The translations under genes were made by a program, and so were the position numbers. Under the pieces are notes generated by a model. That model was not told where the DNA came from. It saw only the letters and a program-made list of their open reading frames with translations, and did no database searches. From Verrucomicrobiales bacterium (GTDB lineage: Bacteria; Verrucomicrobiota; Verrucomicrobiia; Verrucomicrobiales; DEV007), in NCBI GenBank assembly GCA_029212615.1, contig JARGPJ010000012.1, positions 45,787 through 109,786 of the forward strand: a stretch of DNA of 64,000 bases, given 5' to 3'. Below are positions 18,461-27,337 of the stretch, in pieces; the stretch's first letter is position 1, and each line of letters starts with the position of its first letter.

Positions 18461-18759
18461 GAAATAAATCGAGTTGAGGGTCGAAAAGTCGGGAACGCTA
18501 ACACAGCGAAGGGTAGGACGCAATTAACGGTGACAGCTGCCACTTGCAGCTCAAAACCGTTTTGCGGGCCGACTTGGGAAGGAGTGTTTGAATTATGAAG
18601 ACGGGAATCAACCTCCGTCTCCCACAGGTTACGCCGAAGAGATCACTCATGCCTCAAAAATCCACCGAAGCCTTGCTAATCTTTGAGTTCTTTTTATTAG
18701 AATTTCTAATTCGATCAAGGAGAGAAACAGGGTTACACCTAAAATAAGTAAAATTGATA
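18461..18759. other. 299-base divergent gap between ftsH and the sigma factor gene
   Basis: It should hold the ftsH promoter and the promoter of the sigma factor gene. A perfect inverted repeat AGCTGC-CACTT-GCAGCT lies at 18535-18551, an operator-sized element. A 50-codon open frame (18595-18747) is listed separately. No RNA gene is recognised. Confidence 0.35.
18595..18747 (+). CDS. Possible 50-residue leader ORF before the ECF sigma factor
   Basis: ATG at 18595 is preceded by GGAAGGAG with 10 bases spacing, a good ribosome-binding site. The frame ends with TAA at 18747, 12 bases before the sigma factor ATG. The predicted peptide is basic at both ends with a hydrophobic middle (LLIFEFFLLEFLI). 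It resembles no family I know. It could be a small membrane peptide, a translational leader for the sigma gene, or a chance frame. Confidence 0.25.
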   Translation: MKTGINLRLPQVTPKRSLMPQKSTEALLIFEFFLLEFLIRSRRETGLHLK

Positions 18760-19350
18760 ATGAACGCGGACACAGAGGGGAGCCCAGCTTACGATGACAC
18801 ACTGGACGAGCAGCGGATAGCGGGGATTGCCAACGGGGACCGGCAAAGCTTTCGGGACTTATACGATCGCTATGACGGCCTCCTCTTCACCACCATAGAT
18901 AAAGTGTTAAACGACCGCGATGACTCCGAAGAGGTCCTTCAGGAAGTCATGAGTTCGCTTTGGAGGAAAGCGCACCTCTACCGGACGGGGCGGGGACGCC
19001 CGATCACCTGGCTCGCCTCGATGGCACGGAACAGGGCAATCGACCGGCTCCGGACAAAGCAACGGCAAACCCGCCTCCGGACAGCCTATACAGACGAGAT
19101 GGCTGTGAATCCCCGCGGCTCGACCGGTCTGAGTGGACCTGAAGCCGCCACGCGGCGCGACACCTGTCTCGCGATCCGCTCCGCGGTGCTGGATCTCACC
19201 GGGGTCCAACGTGAGGCAATTGAAAAAGTCTACTTTGAAGGGCTCACCCAACAGGAGATCGCCGATCAGCTGGGGCAGCCCCTCGGAACCGTGAAAGCAC
19301 GGATCCGCCGTGGCCTCGCAAAGCTCCGGAAAACCGTCGAAGTGACCTGA
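18760..19350 (+). CDS. ECF-type RNA polymerase sigma factor (SigK-like)
   Basis: 196 residues from ATG 18760 (a TTG six bases earlier is in frame). Region 2 is visible as FRDLYDRYDGLLFTTIDKVL, DDSEEVLQEVMSSLWRKA and PITWLASMARNRAIDRLR; region 4 as LDLTGVQREAIEKVYFEGL and the helix-turn-helix TQQEIADQLGQPLGTVKARI. It lacks sigma regions 1 and 3, as ECF factors do. The combination WLxxMARNRAIDRLR fits the SigK/ECF19-like group, in which a membrane anti-sigma (RskA) normally follows. No anti-sigma gene is next to it; the gene is convergent with rph, stop codons abutting. Its control may be by other means. Confidence 0.92.
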   Translation: MNADTEGSPAYDDTLDEQRIAGIANGDRQSFRDLYDRYDGLLFTTIDKVLNDRDDSEEVLQEVMSSLWRKAHLYRTGRGRPITWLASMARNRAIDRLRTKQRQTRLRTAYTDEMAVNPRGSTGLSGPEAATRRDTCLAIRSAVLDLTGVQREAIEKVYFEGLTQQEIADQLGQPLGTVKARIRRGLAKLRKTVEVT

Positions 19351-20127
19351 TCACTTCATCTCACCGATACGGGCGAGAATTTCGACATTCGCAGTGGGAT
19401 CAAAGGCCGCGAGCGCTTCTTTTTGCATCTTAACAATCTCGGAGACGCCTTTTTTCGCAAGCTGCAGCATTTCCATCATTTGCGCTTCGGTAAAGGTCGC
19501 CTCTTCACCGGAACCCTGTACTTCGATGAGTTCGAGATCTGAAGTCATCGCGTAGTTAAAATCAACACTCGCGTCTTTGTCTTCGTGATAGTTCAGATCG
19601 AGGACACACTGGTCTTCCCAAACACCCGCGCTGATCGCCGCGGCAAATCCGCTCATGGGTGATTCCTTAAATTTCCCGGCTGCAATGAATCTCTGAAACG
19701 CCATTTCGACCGCAACGCAGGCACCGGTGATGGACGCCGTGCGGGTGCCCCCGTCTGCACGAAGAACATCGCAATCAATCCAGAGGGTACGCTGTCCGAG
19801 TCCCTTAAGATCAACAACAGCCCGCAGACTGCGACCAATAAGTCGTTGAATCTCAGAACTCCGCCCGTCGAGCTTACCGCGACTGATGTCGCGCGATTTC
19901 CGCTGCAGAGTCGAATACGGGAGCATGCTGTACTCAGCGGTGAGCCAGCCGCCCTGGACATTCTGTTGAAACATCCAGCGAGGGACGCCGGTTTCGATCA
20001 TTGCGCTGCAAATCACCTGGGTATCACCAAAGCTCACAAGCACACTGCCATGAGCATGGCGCGCGATGTCGATTTGAAAGGTGATATCACGCAGCTGATC
20101 AGGATTTCGTCCGTCGATTCGATTCAT
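19351..20127 (-). CDS. rph: Ribonuclease PH
   Basis: 258 residues. The start MNRIDGRNPDQLRDITFQ and the motifs GSVLVSFGDTQVICSA, GWLTAEYSMLPYST, SRGKLDGRSSEIQRLIGRSLRA, IDCDVLRADGGTRTASITGA and VDFNYAMT are those of RNase PH, including the phosphate-binding Arg residues. It is a hexameric phosphorolytic 3'-5' exonuclease that trims the ends of tRNA precursors. The stop codon directly abuts that of the sigma factor gene on the other strand. Confidence 0.96.
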   Translation of the reverse strand: MNRIDGRNPDQLRDITFQIDIARHAHGSVLVSFGDTQVICSAMIETGVPRWMFQQNVQGGWLTAEYSMLPYSTLQRKSRDISRGKLDGRSSEIQRLIGRSLRAVVDLKGLGQRTLWIDCDVLRADGGTRTASITGACVAVEMAFQRFIAAGKFKESPMSGFAAAISAGVWEDQCVLDLNYHEDKDASVDFNYAMTSDLELIEVQGSGEEATFTEAQMMEMLQLAKKGVSEIVKMQKEALAAFDPTANVEILARIGEMK

Positions 20128-20228
20128 GCCTTTGAAATGCGCTAATAGATGACCAATTGCAACCGTTCACATTCGCAGTTGCGTCAGAAGCCTGATTAGC
20201 GACCATACCTGCTCTTCACCACCTCACG

Positions 20229-21419
20229 ATGCGCCCCGCTCTCGAAAAACTGGAACAGTTTGCTATCGACGTCATTCTCGACCGTCGATCAGGGACCCGT
20301 GCGACCATCCTGCGGGTTTTTCTCGGCTCGATGTCCAAGCTCTACGAAGGTGCCGTCGGTACCCGACTCTGGCTATACCGAAACCGGATCATGCGTGAGC
20401 GAAGCCTCGGCTGTCTCGTTGTCAGCATCGGTAACCTGACGGTCGGCGGAACCGGTAAAACACCCGTGGTCGAAAAATTTGCCCGCTCCCTGCAGGATGG
20501 AGGGCGCCGGGTCGCGATCCTCAGCCGCGGCTACAAATCGGTGAAGCAACCCTTTTTAAAGCGTCTTGTCGGAAAAGTGCAGGGAAAGAATGAAATTGAT
20601 CCCCCTCGCGTTGTTTCGGACGGAAAATCTCTCCTCCTCGATTCGAAAACCGCAGGCGATGAACCATATATGCTCGCGGCCAACCTTCGTGACATCCCCG
20701 TGGTCGTTGATAAAGACCGGGTCAAAAGCGGGAAACATGCGATCGGTGAATTGAACTGCGACACCCTCATTCTCGACGACGGCCTCCAATACCTCCGTCT
20801 CCGGCACCGTCTCGATATCGTTCTTGTTGATCGCTGGCACCCCTTCGGGACCGAGCGACTCCTTCCCCGCGGCACCCTTCGCGAGCCACCCCGGAACTTG
20901 AAACGGGCTTCCTATATCTTCATCACGAAATGCAACGGTGACCCCAATGACGAACTCATCGAACGCATTCGGCTTTACAACCGCACCGCGGAAATCATCG
21001 AGTGTGAGCACCGCCCGCGCTATTTACAGCACATTGAAACGCGAGATACGCAGCCCCTGGAAGATCTTCGGGGGAAGAAGGTCGGGACCGTCAGCGCGAT
21101 CGCCGTTCCGGAAAGTTTCGAAGACGGAGTCAAAAAGCTCGGCGCCACTCTCGAAGCGACCTGCCGCTTCGCCGACCATCACCGCTTCAGCGAGCAGGAG
21201 ATCATTTCTTTCATCAACTGCTGCATTGAATCCGGCGTCGACATGATCCTGACGACCGAAAAAGACGCCGTGCGATTCCCCCGACTCGGCCGGATGGACG
21301 TCCCCATTTACTTCCTTCGTGTGGAAATTGGGATCCTCAGCAATGAGGAGAGCTTTGAGCAATGCATCTCACGGATCTGCACGCCGCGGCCGGAAACGTC
21401 GGCGCGACGCTTTTTCTAA
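20229..21419 (+). CDS. lpxK: Tetraacyldisaccharide 4'-kinase
   Basis: 396 residues. The P-loop is [15 protein letters not shown] near 67-81, with a hydrophobic segment before it; [19 protein letters not shown] and [17 protein letters not shown] are the LpxK signatures, and the C-terminal Rossmann-like part has [11 protein letters not shown]. The N-terminus is about 25 residues longer than in Escherichia coli. LpxK phosphorylates the 4' position of the lipid A disaccharide at the inner membrane, so the host makes lipid A and has a true outer membrane. No other lpx genes are adjacent. Confidence 0.95.
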   Translation: MRPALEKLEQFAIDVILDRRSGTRATILRVFLGSMSKLYEGAVGTRLWLYRNRIMRERSLGCLVVSIGNLTVGGTGKTPVVEKFARSLQDGGRRVAILSRGYKSVKQPFLKRLVGKVQGKNEIDPPRVVSDGKSLLLDSKTAGDEPYMLAANLRDIPVVVDKDRVKSGKHAIGELNCDTLILDDGLQYLRLRHRLDIVLVDRWHPFGTERLLPRGTLREPPRNLKRASYIFITKCNGDPNDELIERIRLYNRTAEIIECEHRPRYLQHIETRDTQPLEDLRGKKVGTVSAIAVPESFEDGVKKLGATLEATCRFADHHRFSEQEIISFINCCIESGVDMILTTEKDAVRFPRLGRMDVPIYFLRVEIGILSNEESFEQCISRICTPRPETSARRFF

Positions 21420-21478
21420 TTCCGCCCGCCCTCACGGCTGGCAGTCTCAGCAAAACCTGCCATACTTGTCCCTAAATC

Positions 21479-22021
21479 ATGACTTTTCAGGCCGGCCTCT
21501 TCGACATCTTCAGCTCAGATGGCGCTATGATCACATTTAAGTGGACGGTAATCATCGCCCTTATTCTGATTGGTTTCCTCGGCACTTTTCTTCCCGTGCT
21601 CCCCGGGACAACGCTCATTTTTCTCGGTTGCGTTCTACATTATTTTTCGATGGGGATGGAAGCCTCCGGACTCGCCTGGCAGGGCCTCGTTTTCATCACT
21701 ATTCTCTACGTGCTCTCTCTCATCCTCGACTGGTTCAGCGGAGCAATCGGGGCAAAATGGTTCGGTTCAAGTAAATGGGGAATCATCGGAGCCATTGTCG
21801 GCGGGATTATCGGCATCTTCTTTTCTCTCCCCGGCCTTATCATCGGCCCCATCGTCGGAGTTTTCGTTTTCGAACTGGCCTTTGCCAAAAAAGAGGTCAA
21901 AGACGCTTCGAGTTCGACACTTGGCACCGTGGTCGGCGGAGTCGCCGGCCTCATCGGCAAAGTGATCCTCGCTCTCGGTATGATCGCCTGGTATCTCGGT
22001 GACGTCTTTGTTATCAACTGA
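21479..22021 (+). CDS. DUF456 family small membrane protein
   Basis: 180 residues, almost all hydrophobic, with about four or five membrane helices. The family pattern is clear: GFLGTFLPVLPGTTLIFLG near 35-53, ILDWFSGAIGAKWFGSSKWG, and the glycine-rich GAIVGGIIGIFFSLPGLIIGPIVG. An alternative ATG at 21527 (MITFKW) would remove 16 N-terminal residues. The function of DUF456 proteins is not established. It is 60 bases after lpxK and is followed by a strong hairpin. Confidence 0.88.
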   Translation: MTFQAGLFDIFSSDGAMITFKWTVIIALILIGFLGTFLPVLPGTTLIFLGCVLHYFSMGMEASGLAWQGLVFITILYVLSLILDWFSGAIGAKWFGSSKWGIIGAIVGGIIGIFFSLPGLIIGPIVGVFVFELAFAKKEVKDASSSTLGTVVGGVAGLIGKVILALGMIAWYLGDVFVIN

Positions 22022-22025
22022 GGTC

Positions 22026-22061
22026 CGTCAAAGCCTTTTCCACTTCGTGAAGGCTTTGACG
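22026..22061. promoter_or_regulatory. Long inverted repeat overlapping a putative -35 box
   Basis: Perfect 12-bp arms CGTCAAAGCCTT (22026-22037) and AAGGCTTTGACG (22050-22061). No T-tract follows, so it is a poor intrinsic terminator. The right arm contains TTGACG, which with TAGCTA at 22081-22086 (19-base spacing) could form the promoter of the NADH dehydrogenase gene. It could be an operator, or an end-of-transcript hairpin for the DUF456 gene. Confidence 0.45.
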
Positions 22062-22100
22062 CTTGCAGTCGGTACAGGTCTAGCTAACACGTAGGAAGTT

Positions 22101-24197
22101 ATGTCTACCGAACCCGTCATCGCGAGAACCGGTCCCGAACCGGCCCGAATTAAACTGAAAATAGCCATTCTGGGCGGCGGATTCGGCGGGGTCTATTGCG
22201 GACAAAAAATTGGCAAAGAGCTCAAAAAAGCGGGCATTGATCCCCGGGAGGCCGCGATTGTATCGGAACAAAACTACATGGTTTTCCAGCCGATGCTGGC
22301 TGAAGTCGCCGGCGCATCAATCCAGCCAAGACATGTCGTAAACCCTATTCGCCAGCTCTGCCGAGGTTTGCAGGTCTACCGGGGGAGCGTTATTTCGGTC
22401 GACCTGAAAGCGAAGGAAGTTCACGTCAATACCGGTAACTTCTCGGCCGGGGTAATCCTTGAATATGAGCATATCGTCCTTTCGCTCGGAGCTGAAATTG
22501 ATCTCAGTCGCGTCCCCGGGATGCCTGAGCACGCACTTCTGATGCAAAACGTCGGTGACGCCATGATCCTGCGGGCCACCGTCATCAAACGAATCGAAGA
22601 GGCCAATGCCGAATACCGCGAGGAGGTAAGAAAACGCCTCCTCACCTTTGTCGTTGTCGGAGGTGGCTACTCCGGAGTTGAAACTGCCGGTGAGATGCTG
22701 GACATGCTTCTCGAGACCGCCAGGTTTTATACCAATGTTTCAGAGGAGGACATCAAGGTAGTCCTCGTTCACAGCCGCGAAAGAATTCTTCAAACCCTCA
22801 CCGACTCGCTGGGTGACTATGCGGGGAAAAAACTGAAAGAGAGGGGCCTCGAACTCTGCTTAAACGAACGGGTCAGGGCGGTCACCGCGACGAAAGTGTA
22901 CCTCCAGTCGGGCAACGAGATCGAAACTTCCACCGTCATCTCAACGGTCGGGAATGCGCCGAACCCCATCATTCGCCAAATTTGCGATCATCAGGACGTT
23001 CCCCACGAGAGATATAGAATCATTACGGACGAATACCTCCATGTGGAGGGGTTTCCCGGTGTCTGGTCCGTTGGCGACTGTGCGGCGGTCCCACTTGCCG
23101 ATGGCGGGGGCGACAGTTGCCCGCAGACCGCCCAGTTCGCGATGCGTCAGGGTGCCTGCCTCGCTCACAATATCGGACGCACGATTCGAGGTGAAAAGCT
23201 GAAGCCATTCCTCTTTAAAGGTTTGGGCGAACTCGCCTCGATCGGGCACCAAACTGCGGTGGCCAGCATCATGGGAGTGCAGTTTTCCGGCTTCATCGCC
23301 TGGTTCATGTGGCGGACAATCTATCTTTCAAAGCTTCCGGGCATCGACCGCAAACTTCGCGTCGTCATCGATTGGTCACTCGATGTCTTCTTCCCCCGGG
23401 ACATCAACTTACTTAACCCCCGCTACACCAAGCTCTACCAGAAGGTGCACCTTGAACCGGATGATATTCTTTTCAACCGGGGTGAGCCGGCCTTCTCTCT
23501 CTACGTGGTCCAAAGTGGTCAGATCGTCTTGAAAGATTCGGAGGGAGGCACCGCGAGAACGATCGAAGAAGGGGATTTCTTCGGTGAACGCGCCCTCGTC
23601 CACGGGGGCGGCTACCTCTATGATGCCGTGGCGGAAGGTCGCACTGAGTTAGTTTCCCTGAGCGGCGAAGCGGTCATGCCCTTCATACAAAGCAGCCGCC
23701 GATTCCGCCGTGTCCTCGCCAAAACGAGTGCACAGGTTTCAGCGGAAGGAGAAATCAAAGCCATCATCGACAAGCTTCACCCGACCACACTGGAAGCCTG
23801 TGTCACCGAAGTGATGAGATCCAATCTTGCCACCTTGCGGGGAGATCAAACCCTACAGGACGCGCTTTCACTTTTCCGCGAACGCCGTTTCAGCATTTAC
23901 CCTCTGGTGGATGAGGACGGGAAACTCACCGGCGTCATGGGACGTGAAGACTTCTTCGACTTCATTAAACGCGGAGACGTCGGCGACGATGCTCTCCTCA
24001 GCTCAATCGACTGCATGAGCCTCCCTATCTGTGATGTCAGCGCACGTGTGACAGAAGCTCTCGAGGGAATGGTGCGAATGGGCCGCTACAAGTGCCTTAT
24101 CGTGGATTCAGAGAACCACCTCCAAGGAATCGTCACCGTCATGGACCTCCTCGGCGAAGATCTCGCCAAGAAGGAAGTGACTTCAAGCCCCGCATAA
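22101..24197 (+). CDS. Type II NADH dehydrogenase fused to cyclic-nucleotide-binding and CBS domains
   Basis: 698 residues; normal NDH-2 is about 430. Residues 15-440 form the flavoprotein: ILGGGFGGVYCGQ (FAD), FVVVGGGYSGVETAGE (NADH), WSVGDCAAVP (FAD) and the membrane-binding tail. From about 446 a cNMP-binding (CRP-like) domain follows, with LEPDDILFNRGEPAFSLYVV and EEGDFFGERALV. Residues about 563-690 are a CBS pair (VTEVMRSNLATLRGDQTL, YPLVDEDGKLTGVMGREDF, then CLIVDSENHLQGIVTVMDLL). NDH-2 passes electrons from NADH to quinone without proton pumping. The two added sensor domains suggest control by a nucleotide such as cAMP, ATP or AMP. A ribosome-binding site AGGAAG precedes the ATG. Confidence 0.92.
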   Translation: MSTEPVIARTGPEPARIKLKIAILGGGFGGVYCGQKIGKELKKAGIDPREAAIVSEQNYMVFQPMLAEVAGASIQPRHVVNPIRQLCRGLQVYRGSVISVDLKAKEVHVNTGNFSAGVILEYEHIVLSLGAEIDLSRVPGMPEHALLMQNVGDAMILRATVIKRIEEANAEYREEVRKRLLTFVVVGGGYSGVETAGEMLDMLLETARFYTNVSEEDIKVVLVHSRERILQTLTDSLGDYAGKKLKERGLELCLNERVRAVTATKVYLQSGNEIETSTVISTVGNAPNPIIRQICDHQDVPHERYRIITDEYLHVEGFPGVWSVGDCAAVPLADGGGDSCPQTAQFAMRQGACLAHNIGRTIRGEKLKPFLFKGLGELASIGHQTAVASIMGVQFSGFIAWFMWRTIYLSKLPGIDRKLRVVIDWSLDVFFPRDINLLNPRYTKLYQKVHLEPDDILFNRGEPAFSLYVVQSGQIVLKDSEGGTARTIEEGDFFGERALVHGGGYLYDAVAEGRTELVSLSGEAVMPFIQSSRRFRRVLAKTSAQVSAEGEIKAIIDKLHPTTLEACVTEVMRSNLATLRGDQTLQDALSLFRERRFSIYPLVDEDGKLTGVMGREDFFDFIKRGDVGDDALLSSIDCMSLPICDVSARVTEALEGMVRMGRYKCLIVDSENHLQGIVTVMDLLGEDLAKKEVTSSPA

Positions 24198-24274
24198 CGG
24201 GATTCGAGCAAGTCCGGATGACATAGCCCGGGCCTCCGACCCCCTGTATTCCGGCACAAAGGCAGATACCTTCC

Positions 24275-25858
24275 TCACGCGATCCGATCGAGGAGGAAGC
24301 TCCGAAGATCCGCAATCGAGATCCGCTCCTGCTCCATCGAATCACGATGGCGGAGTGTCACGGTATCCTTCAATTCGTCTCCGCTTTCACCAATCGTATC
24401 GAAGTCGATCGTGACACAGAAAGGAGTTCCGATTTCATCCTGTCGGCGATAGCGGCGACCAATCGCGGCTGTCTCATCATAGAAAACGTTCATGTGTGGA
24501 GTGAGCAGCGACTGCACATCCCTCGCTTTTTCAACAAGCTCAGGCTTGTTCTTCAAGAGAGGAAAGACACCGACTTTGACCGGGGCCATGCGCGGGGCGA
24601 AACGCATCACAGTGCGCGTTTCCTCTTTCCCCTTCTCATCGGTGACGGTCTCCTCGTCGTAGGCTTCGCAAATCAGGGCGAGAATGGTCCGGTCGCATCC
24701 GGCACTCGGCTCAACCACATGCGGGACGAGTTTTTCTTTGGTTTCATCATCAAAGAAATCGAGCGGCTTCCCACTGTGTTCCTTGTGCTTACTGAGATCG
24801 TAGGCTCCCCGGTAGGCAACCCCTTCGAGTTCCTGAATACCGAACGGGAACTCGTATTCAATGTCGTAAGTTTTCTGAGAATAGTGAGCGCGCTCTCCAT
24901 CGGGAATATCGAGAATATGGAGATGCTCACGCGGAATCCCGATTTCCTCGTAGAAGGTCAAACGACGCTCCAGCCATTCATCGGTCAGGGCGAGACCATC
25001 TTCAGCGCGGCAGAAAAATTCGATTTCCATCTGCTCGAACTCGCGGGAACGGAAGGTATAATTCCGCGGGTTAATCTCATTCCGGAAAGACTTTCCGATC
25101 TGGGCAATCCCGAACGGAAGCTTCACGCGGTTCGTCTCCGCGACATTCTTGAACTGAACAAAAATAGACTGAGCTGTCTCGGGGCGAAGATAAGCAACGG
25201 CACTTTCATCACCGTCATCAGCGGAAGCACCCATGTGCGTTTTAAACATGAGGTTAAACTCGCGCGGCTCAGTGAGAAGCGATCCATTCTCAGGATTATA
25301 TTTTGTCGTCTCAGTGAGTTCCTCGTTTGTCTCTCCTGCAAGCTCGAGCTTCTTCGGTGCGATCTGCTTGTCAGTGAGAAACTGAGCGTAGTACTGCTTC
25401 GCCGTCTTACGGGCCTTATTTTCGTCCTGATTTCCCCAGATAAGCACTGAGTAGGGACGGTCCACCGACCAGCCTGACTCATCGTGTGAAGCTCCGGTAT
25501 AATGATAGGCAGTTCCGGACAGCGGCTCAATCTGATCAGCGCGAAGGCGGGCCTTACTGAGGAGACAATCGCACATTGGATCTGAGAATCCACCAACATG
25601 CCCGGAAGCCTTGAGAACATCCTGATGCGTCAGAATAGAGCCATCGAGACCGAGAATATCCTCCCGCTCCTGAACATTCTTCCGCCACCAGTATTCTTTG
25701 AGGTTCCGCTTCAGCTCGGTTCCGAGCGGGCCGTAGTCCCAGCATCCGTTAAGACCGCCGTATATCTCCGCAGATTGAAAGATGAAGCCGCGGCGCTTAC
25801 AAAGGCTCACGATTTTCTCCATCAGGGCAGTATTTTTCTCGGACGCAGCGTCGCTCAT
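24275..25858 (-). CDS. glyS: Glycyl-tRNA synthetase, alpha2 (single-chain) type
   Basis: 527 residues. The class II start MEKIVSLCKRRGFIFQSAEIYGGLNGCWDYGPLG is split here for reading as KRRGFIFQSAEIYGG and GCWDYGPLG. Motif 2 appears as FRNEINPRNYTFRSREFEQME, with the core FRNEINPRN, and motif 3 as EPSAGCDRTILA; the C-terminal anticodon-binding domain begins near MAPVKVGVFPLL. This is the homodimeric type found in Gram-positive bacteria, archaea and eukaryotes, not the alpha2beta2 GlyQ/GlyS type. It charges tRNA-Gly in the cytoplasm. It is convergent with the NADH dehydrogenase gene. Confidence 0.96.
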   Translation of the reverse strand: MSDAASEKNTALMEKIVSLCKRRGFIFQSAEIYGGLNGCWDYGPLGTELKRNLKEYWWRKNVQEREDILGLDGSILTHQDVLKASGHVGGFSDPMCDCLLSKARLRADQIEPLSGTAYHYTGASHDESGWSVDRPYSVLIWGNQDENKARKTAKQYYAQFLTDKQIAPKKLELAGETNEELTETTKYNPENGSLLTEPREFNLMFKTHMGASADDGDESAVAYLRPETAQSIFVQFKNVAETNRVKLPFGIAQIGKSFRNEINPRNYTFRSREFEQMEIEFFCRAEDGLALTDEWLERRLTFYEEIGIPREHLHILDIPDGERAHYSQKTYDIEYEFPFGIQELEGVAYRGAYDLSKHKEHSGKPLDFFDDETKEKLVPHVVEPSAGCDRTILALICEAYDEETVTDEKGKEETRTVMRFAPRMAPVKVGVFPLLKNKPELVEKARDVQSLLTPHMNVFYDETAAIGRRYRRQDEIGTPFCVTIDFDTIGESGDELKDTVTLRHRDSMEQERISIADLRSFLLDRIA

Positions 25859-26081
25859 GTATCAAGTATCTGAATATTTTTAAAAGGGAAAGACAAGATA
25901 GCCGCCCCCCTTCTTTCGCAAGGGGAAAGTCGAAACGCTTCACGTATTGCCTCAGGAGCCAATCTCTTGAGTGCCGATACCTCTTTTCACTTGACCAGTG
26001 GCCATTTGTAGGGAAATTGCCCGCCCGCAGGAAAGGACAGCGTGTCCGAGCCTGCCTATTTACCTTTAACGGAGCTTCACC

Positions 26082-26345
26082 ATGGCAAGAGTTTGTAAAA
26101 TCACCGGCGCTAAAGTCACCTCAGGTCGCAGAATCCACCGCAGTGGACGTGCGAAAAAGAAGGGTGGTATCGGTCGTCACGTGACTAAAACAGTGAAGCG
26201 TCAGTTCAAGCCGAACCTTCGCCAGAAGCGCATCTGGGTTCCTGAGCTTGGCCGTTACGTGAAAATCAAAGTAAGTGCCCGCGGTCTCAAAACGATCGAC
26301 AAGAACGGTGCACTCAAGACTTTGACTGAAGCAGGTCTGCTCTAA
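26082..26345 (+). CDS. rpmB: 50S ribosomal protein L28
   Basis: 87 residues: MARVCKITGAKVTSGRRI at the start, KKKGGIGRHVTKTVKRQF, then LRQKRIWVPELGRYVKIKVSARGLKTIDKNG, whose core RIWVPELGRYVKIKVS is the L28 signature. The protein is very basic, as expected for an rRNA-binding protein of the large subunit. The gene stands alone among ribosomal genes here; rpmG is not adjacent. A ribosome-binding site (ACGGAG) lies 8 bases before the ATG. Confidence 0.96.
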   Translation: MARVCKITGAKVTSGRRIHRSGRAKKKGGIGRHVTKTVKRQFKPNLRQKRIWVPELGRYVKIKVSARGLKTIDKNGALKTLTEAGLL

Positions 26346-26381
26346 TCCCGGAAGGGATCGATCATTCTCCCCCGGTGTCGT

Positions 26382-27023
26382 ATGAGTGACACCTTTCATG
26401 CCGCATTCGCATCGGATGCCGAACTGTCGAATTTCGACGGTGCCGATTTGGCACATGTTGTCGCCCTACTCGGCATTGCGCCCGAGACCCGGGCGACTTT
26501 TTCGCTTCAGGAGGAATCAAGGCTTGCTCCCGCCTGGGACCTCTGGCAGGAAAATTGGTTCAGTCCCGCCCTCGTTCCTGCATTCGCCGGGTGCTATCAC
26601 GCCGCCTCCCGGCTGAAGATTGATGACATTCAGCGCATTGATGAAACCCTCGATGCCAAACTGAACGATTCGATACGCGAGCGAAGCATCAACGCGGGAA
26701 AGGCGTTCCTCGACGGCAAAAGTGAAATGAAAGGCCATCGTGAATGGATTCGCTTCACTGAGAGAATTGCCGCGGGAAAGTGTCCGGGGCATCTCCCGGT
26801 GCTCTTCGCCCTTCAGTGTCAGCTCTTCCACCTTCCTCTCGCACCTTCACTAACCACCTACGCGCGGTTTGAATTTCAATCAAGGGATGGGAAATTCCCC
26901 TTTAAGAAAATGTCCGTGGAAGAAGGTGTCATTTTCTCTACCATCCTCCCCTCTATCTCTCTTGCCGTTCAGGAAAATCGAGAGGATCATAGCGACGGGA
27001 GCGTCACGCTCCGTGTCATTTGA
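26382..27023 (+). CDS. Unassigned 213-residue protein, weakly UreF-like
   Basis: Soluble, no signal peptide. The pattern RIDETLDAKLNDSIRERSIN, then AGKAFLD near residues 85-108, and CPGHLPVLFALQCQLF near 140 is similar in order and spacing to the urease accessory protein UreF (helices with RexSxxxG, then HxxVxFG). The last 40 residues do not match UreF well. No urease structural or accessory gene is present in the window, so the resemblance may only reflect a shared all-helical fold. It lies between rpmB (37 bases upstream) and clpS (15 bases downstream) on one strand, so the three may be cotranscribed. Confidence 0.6.
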   Translation: MSDTFHAAFASDAELSNFDGADLAHVVALLGIAPETRATFSLQEESRLAPAWDLWQENWFSPALVPAFAGCYHAASRLKIDDIQRIDETLDAKLNDSIRERSINAGKAFLDGKSEMKGHREWIRFTERIAAGKCPGHLPVLFALQCQLFHLPLAPSLTTYARFEFQSRDGKFPFKKMSVEEGVIFSTILPSISLAVQENREDHSDGSVTLRVI

Positions 27024-27038
27024 AATGCGCCCTTGAAA

Positions 27039-27329
27039 ATGTCGACTGACACCGAAGAAATCACCATTACCGAAGAAAAGACGGAGGTTGAGCACGACCT
27101 GCCATGGAACGTTCTTGTGTATGATGACCCGGTTAATTTGATGTCGTTTGTGACACTGATCATTCAGCGTGTTTTCGGCTACACCAAAACAAAAGCCGAG
27201 ATGCTCATGATGGAGGTTCATCAGAAGGGCGAATCCGTTGTCTGGACAGGCGAACGGGAGAAGGCCGAACTTTATGTGCAACAACTTCAAAGCCACCAAC
27301 TCCTCGCGGCGATAAAGAAGGCGAATTGA
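27039..27329 (+). CDS. clpS: ATP-dependent Clp protease adaptor ClpS
   Basis: 96 residues from ATG 27039 (TTG at 27033 is an alternative). The ClpS core is complete: WNVLVYDDPVNLMSFVTLII with the DDPxN substrate pocket, FGYTKTKAEMLMMEVHQKGE, VVWTGEREKAELYVQQLQ and HQLLAAI. ClpS binds proteins with N-degron residues (Leu, Phe, Tyr, Trp) and hands them to ClpA or ClpC with ClpP. The acidic first 24 residues are the flexible extension that engages the unfoldase. It ends 8 bases from the stop of the convergent DUF1287 gene. No clpA or clpC is in the window. Confidence 0.94.
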   Translation: MSTDTEEITITEEKTEVEHDLPWNVLVYDDPVNLMSFVTLIIQRVFGYTKTKAEMLMMEVHQKGESVVWTGEREKAELYVQQLQSHQLLAAIKKAN

Positions 27330-27337
27330 GGGCTTCT

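Noticed and set aside
24347..25450. 367-codon plus-strand frame opposite the glycyl-tRNA synthetase gene
   Set aside because: Antisense of a clear synthetase; no start signal and no recognisable motif.
25859..26081. Riboswitch or T-box ahead of rpmB or glyS
   Set aside because: The gap is short of the required stems and has no T-box sequence; only weak promoter-like hexamers are present.
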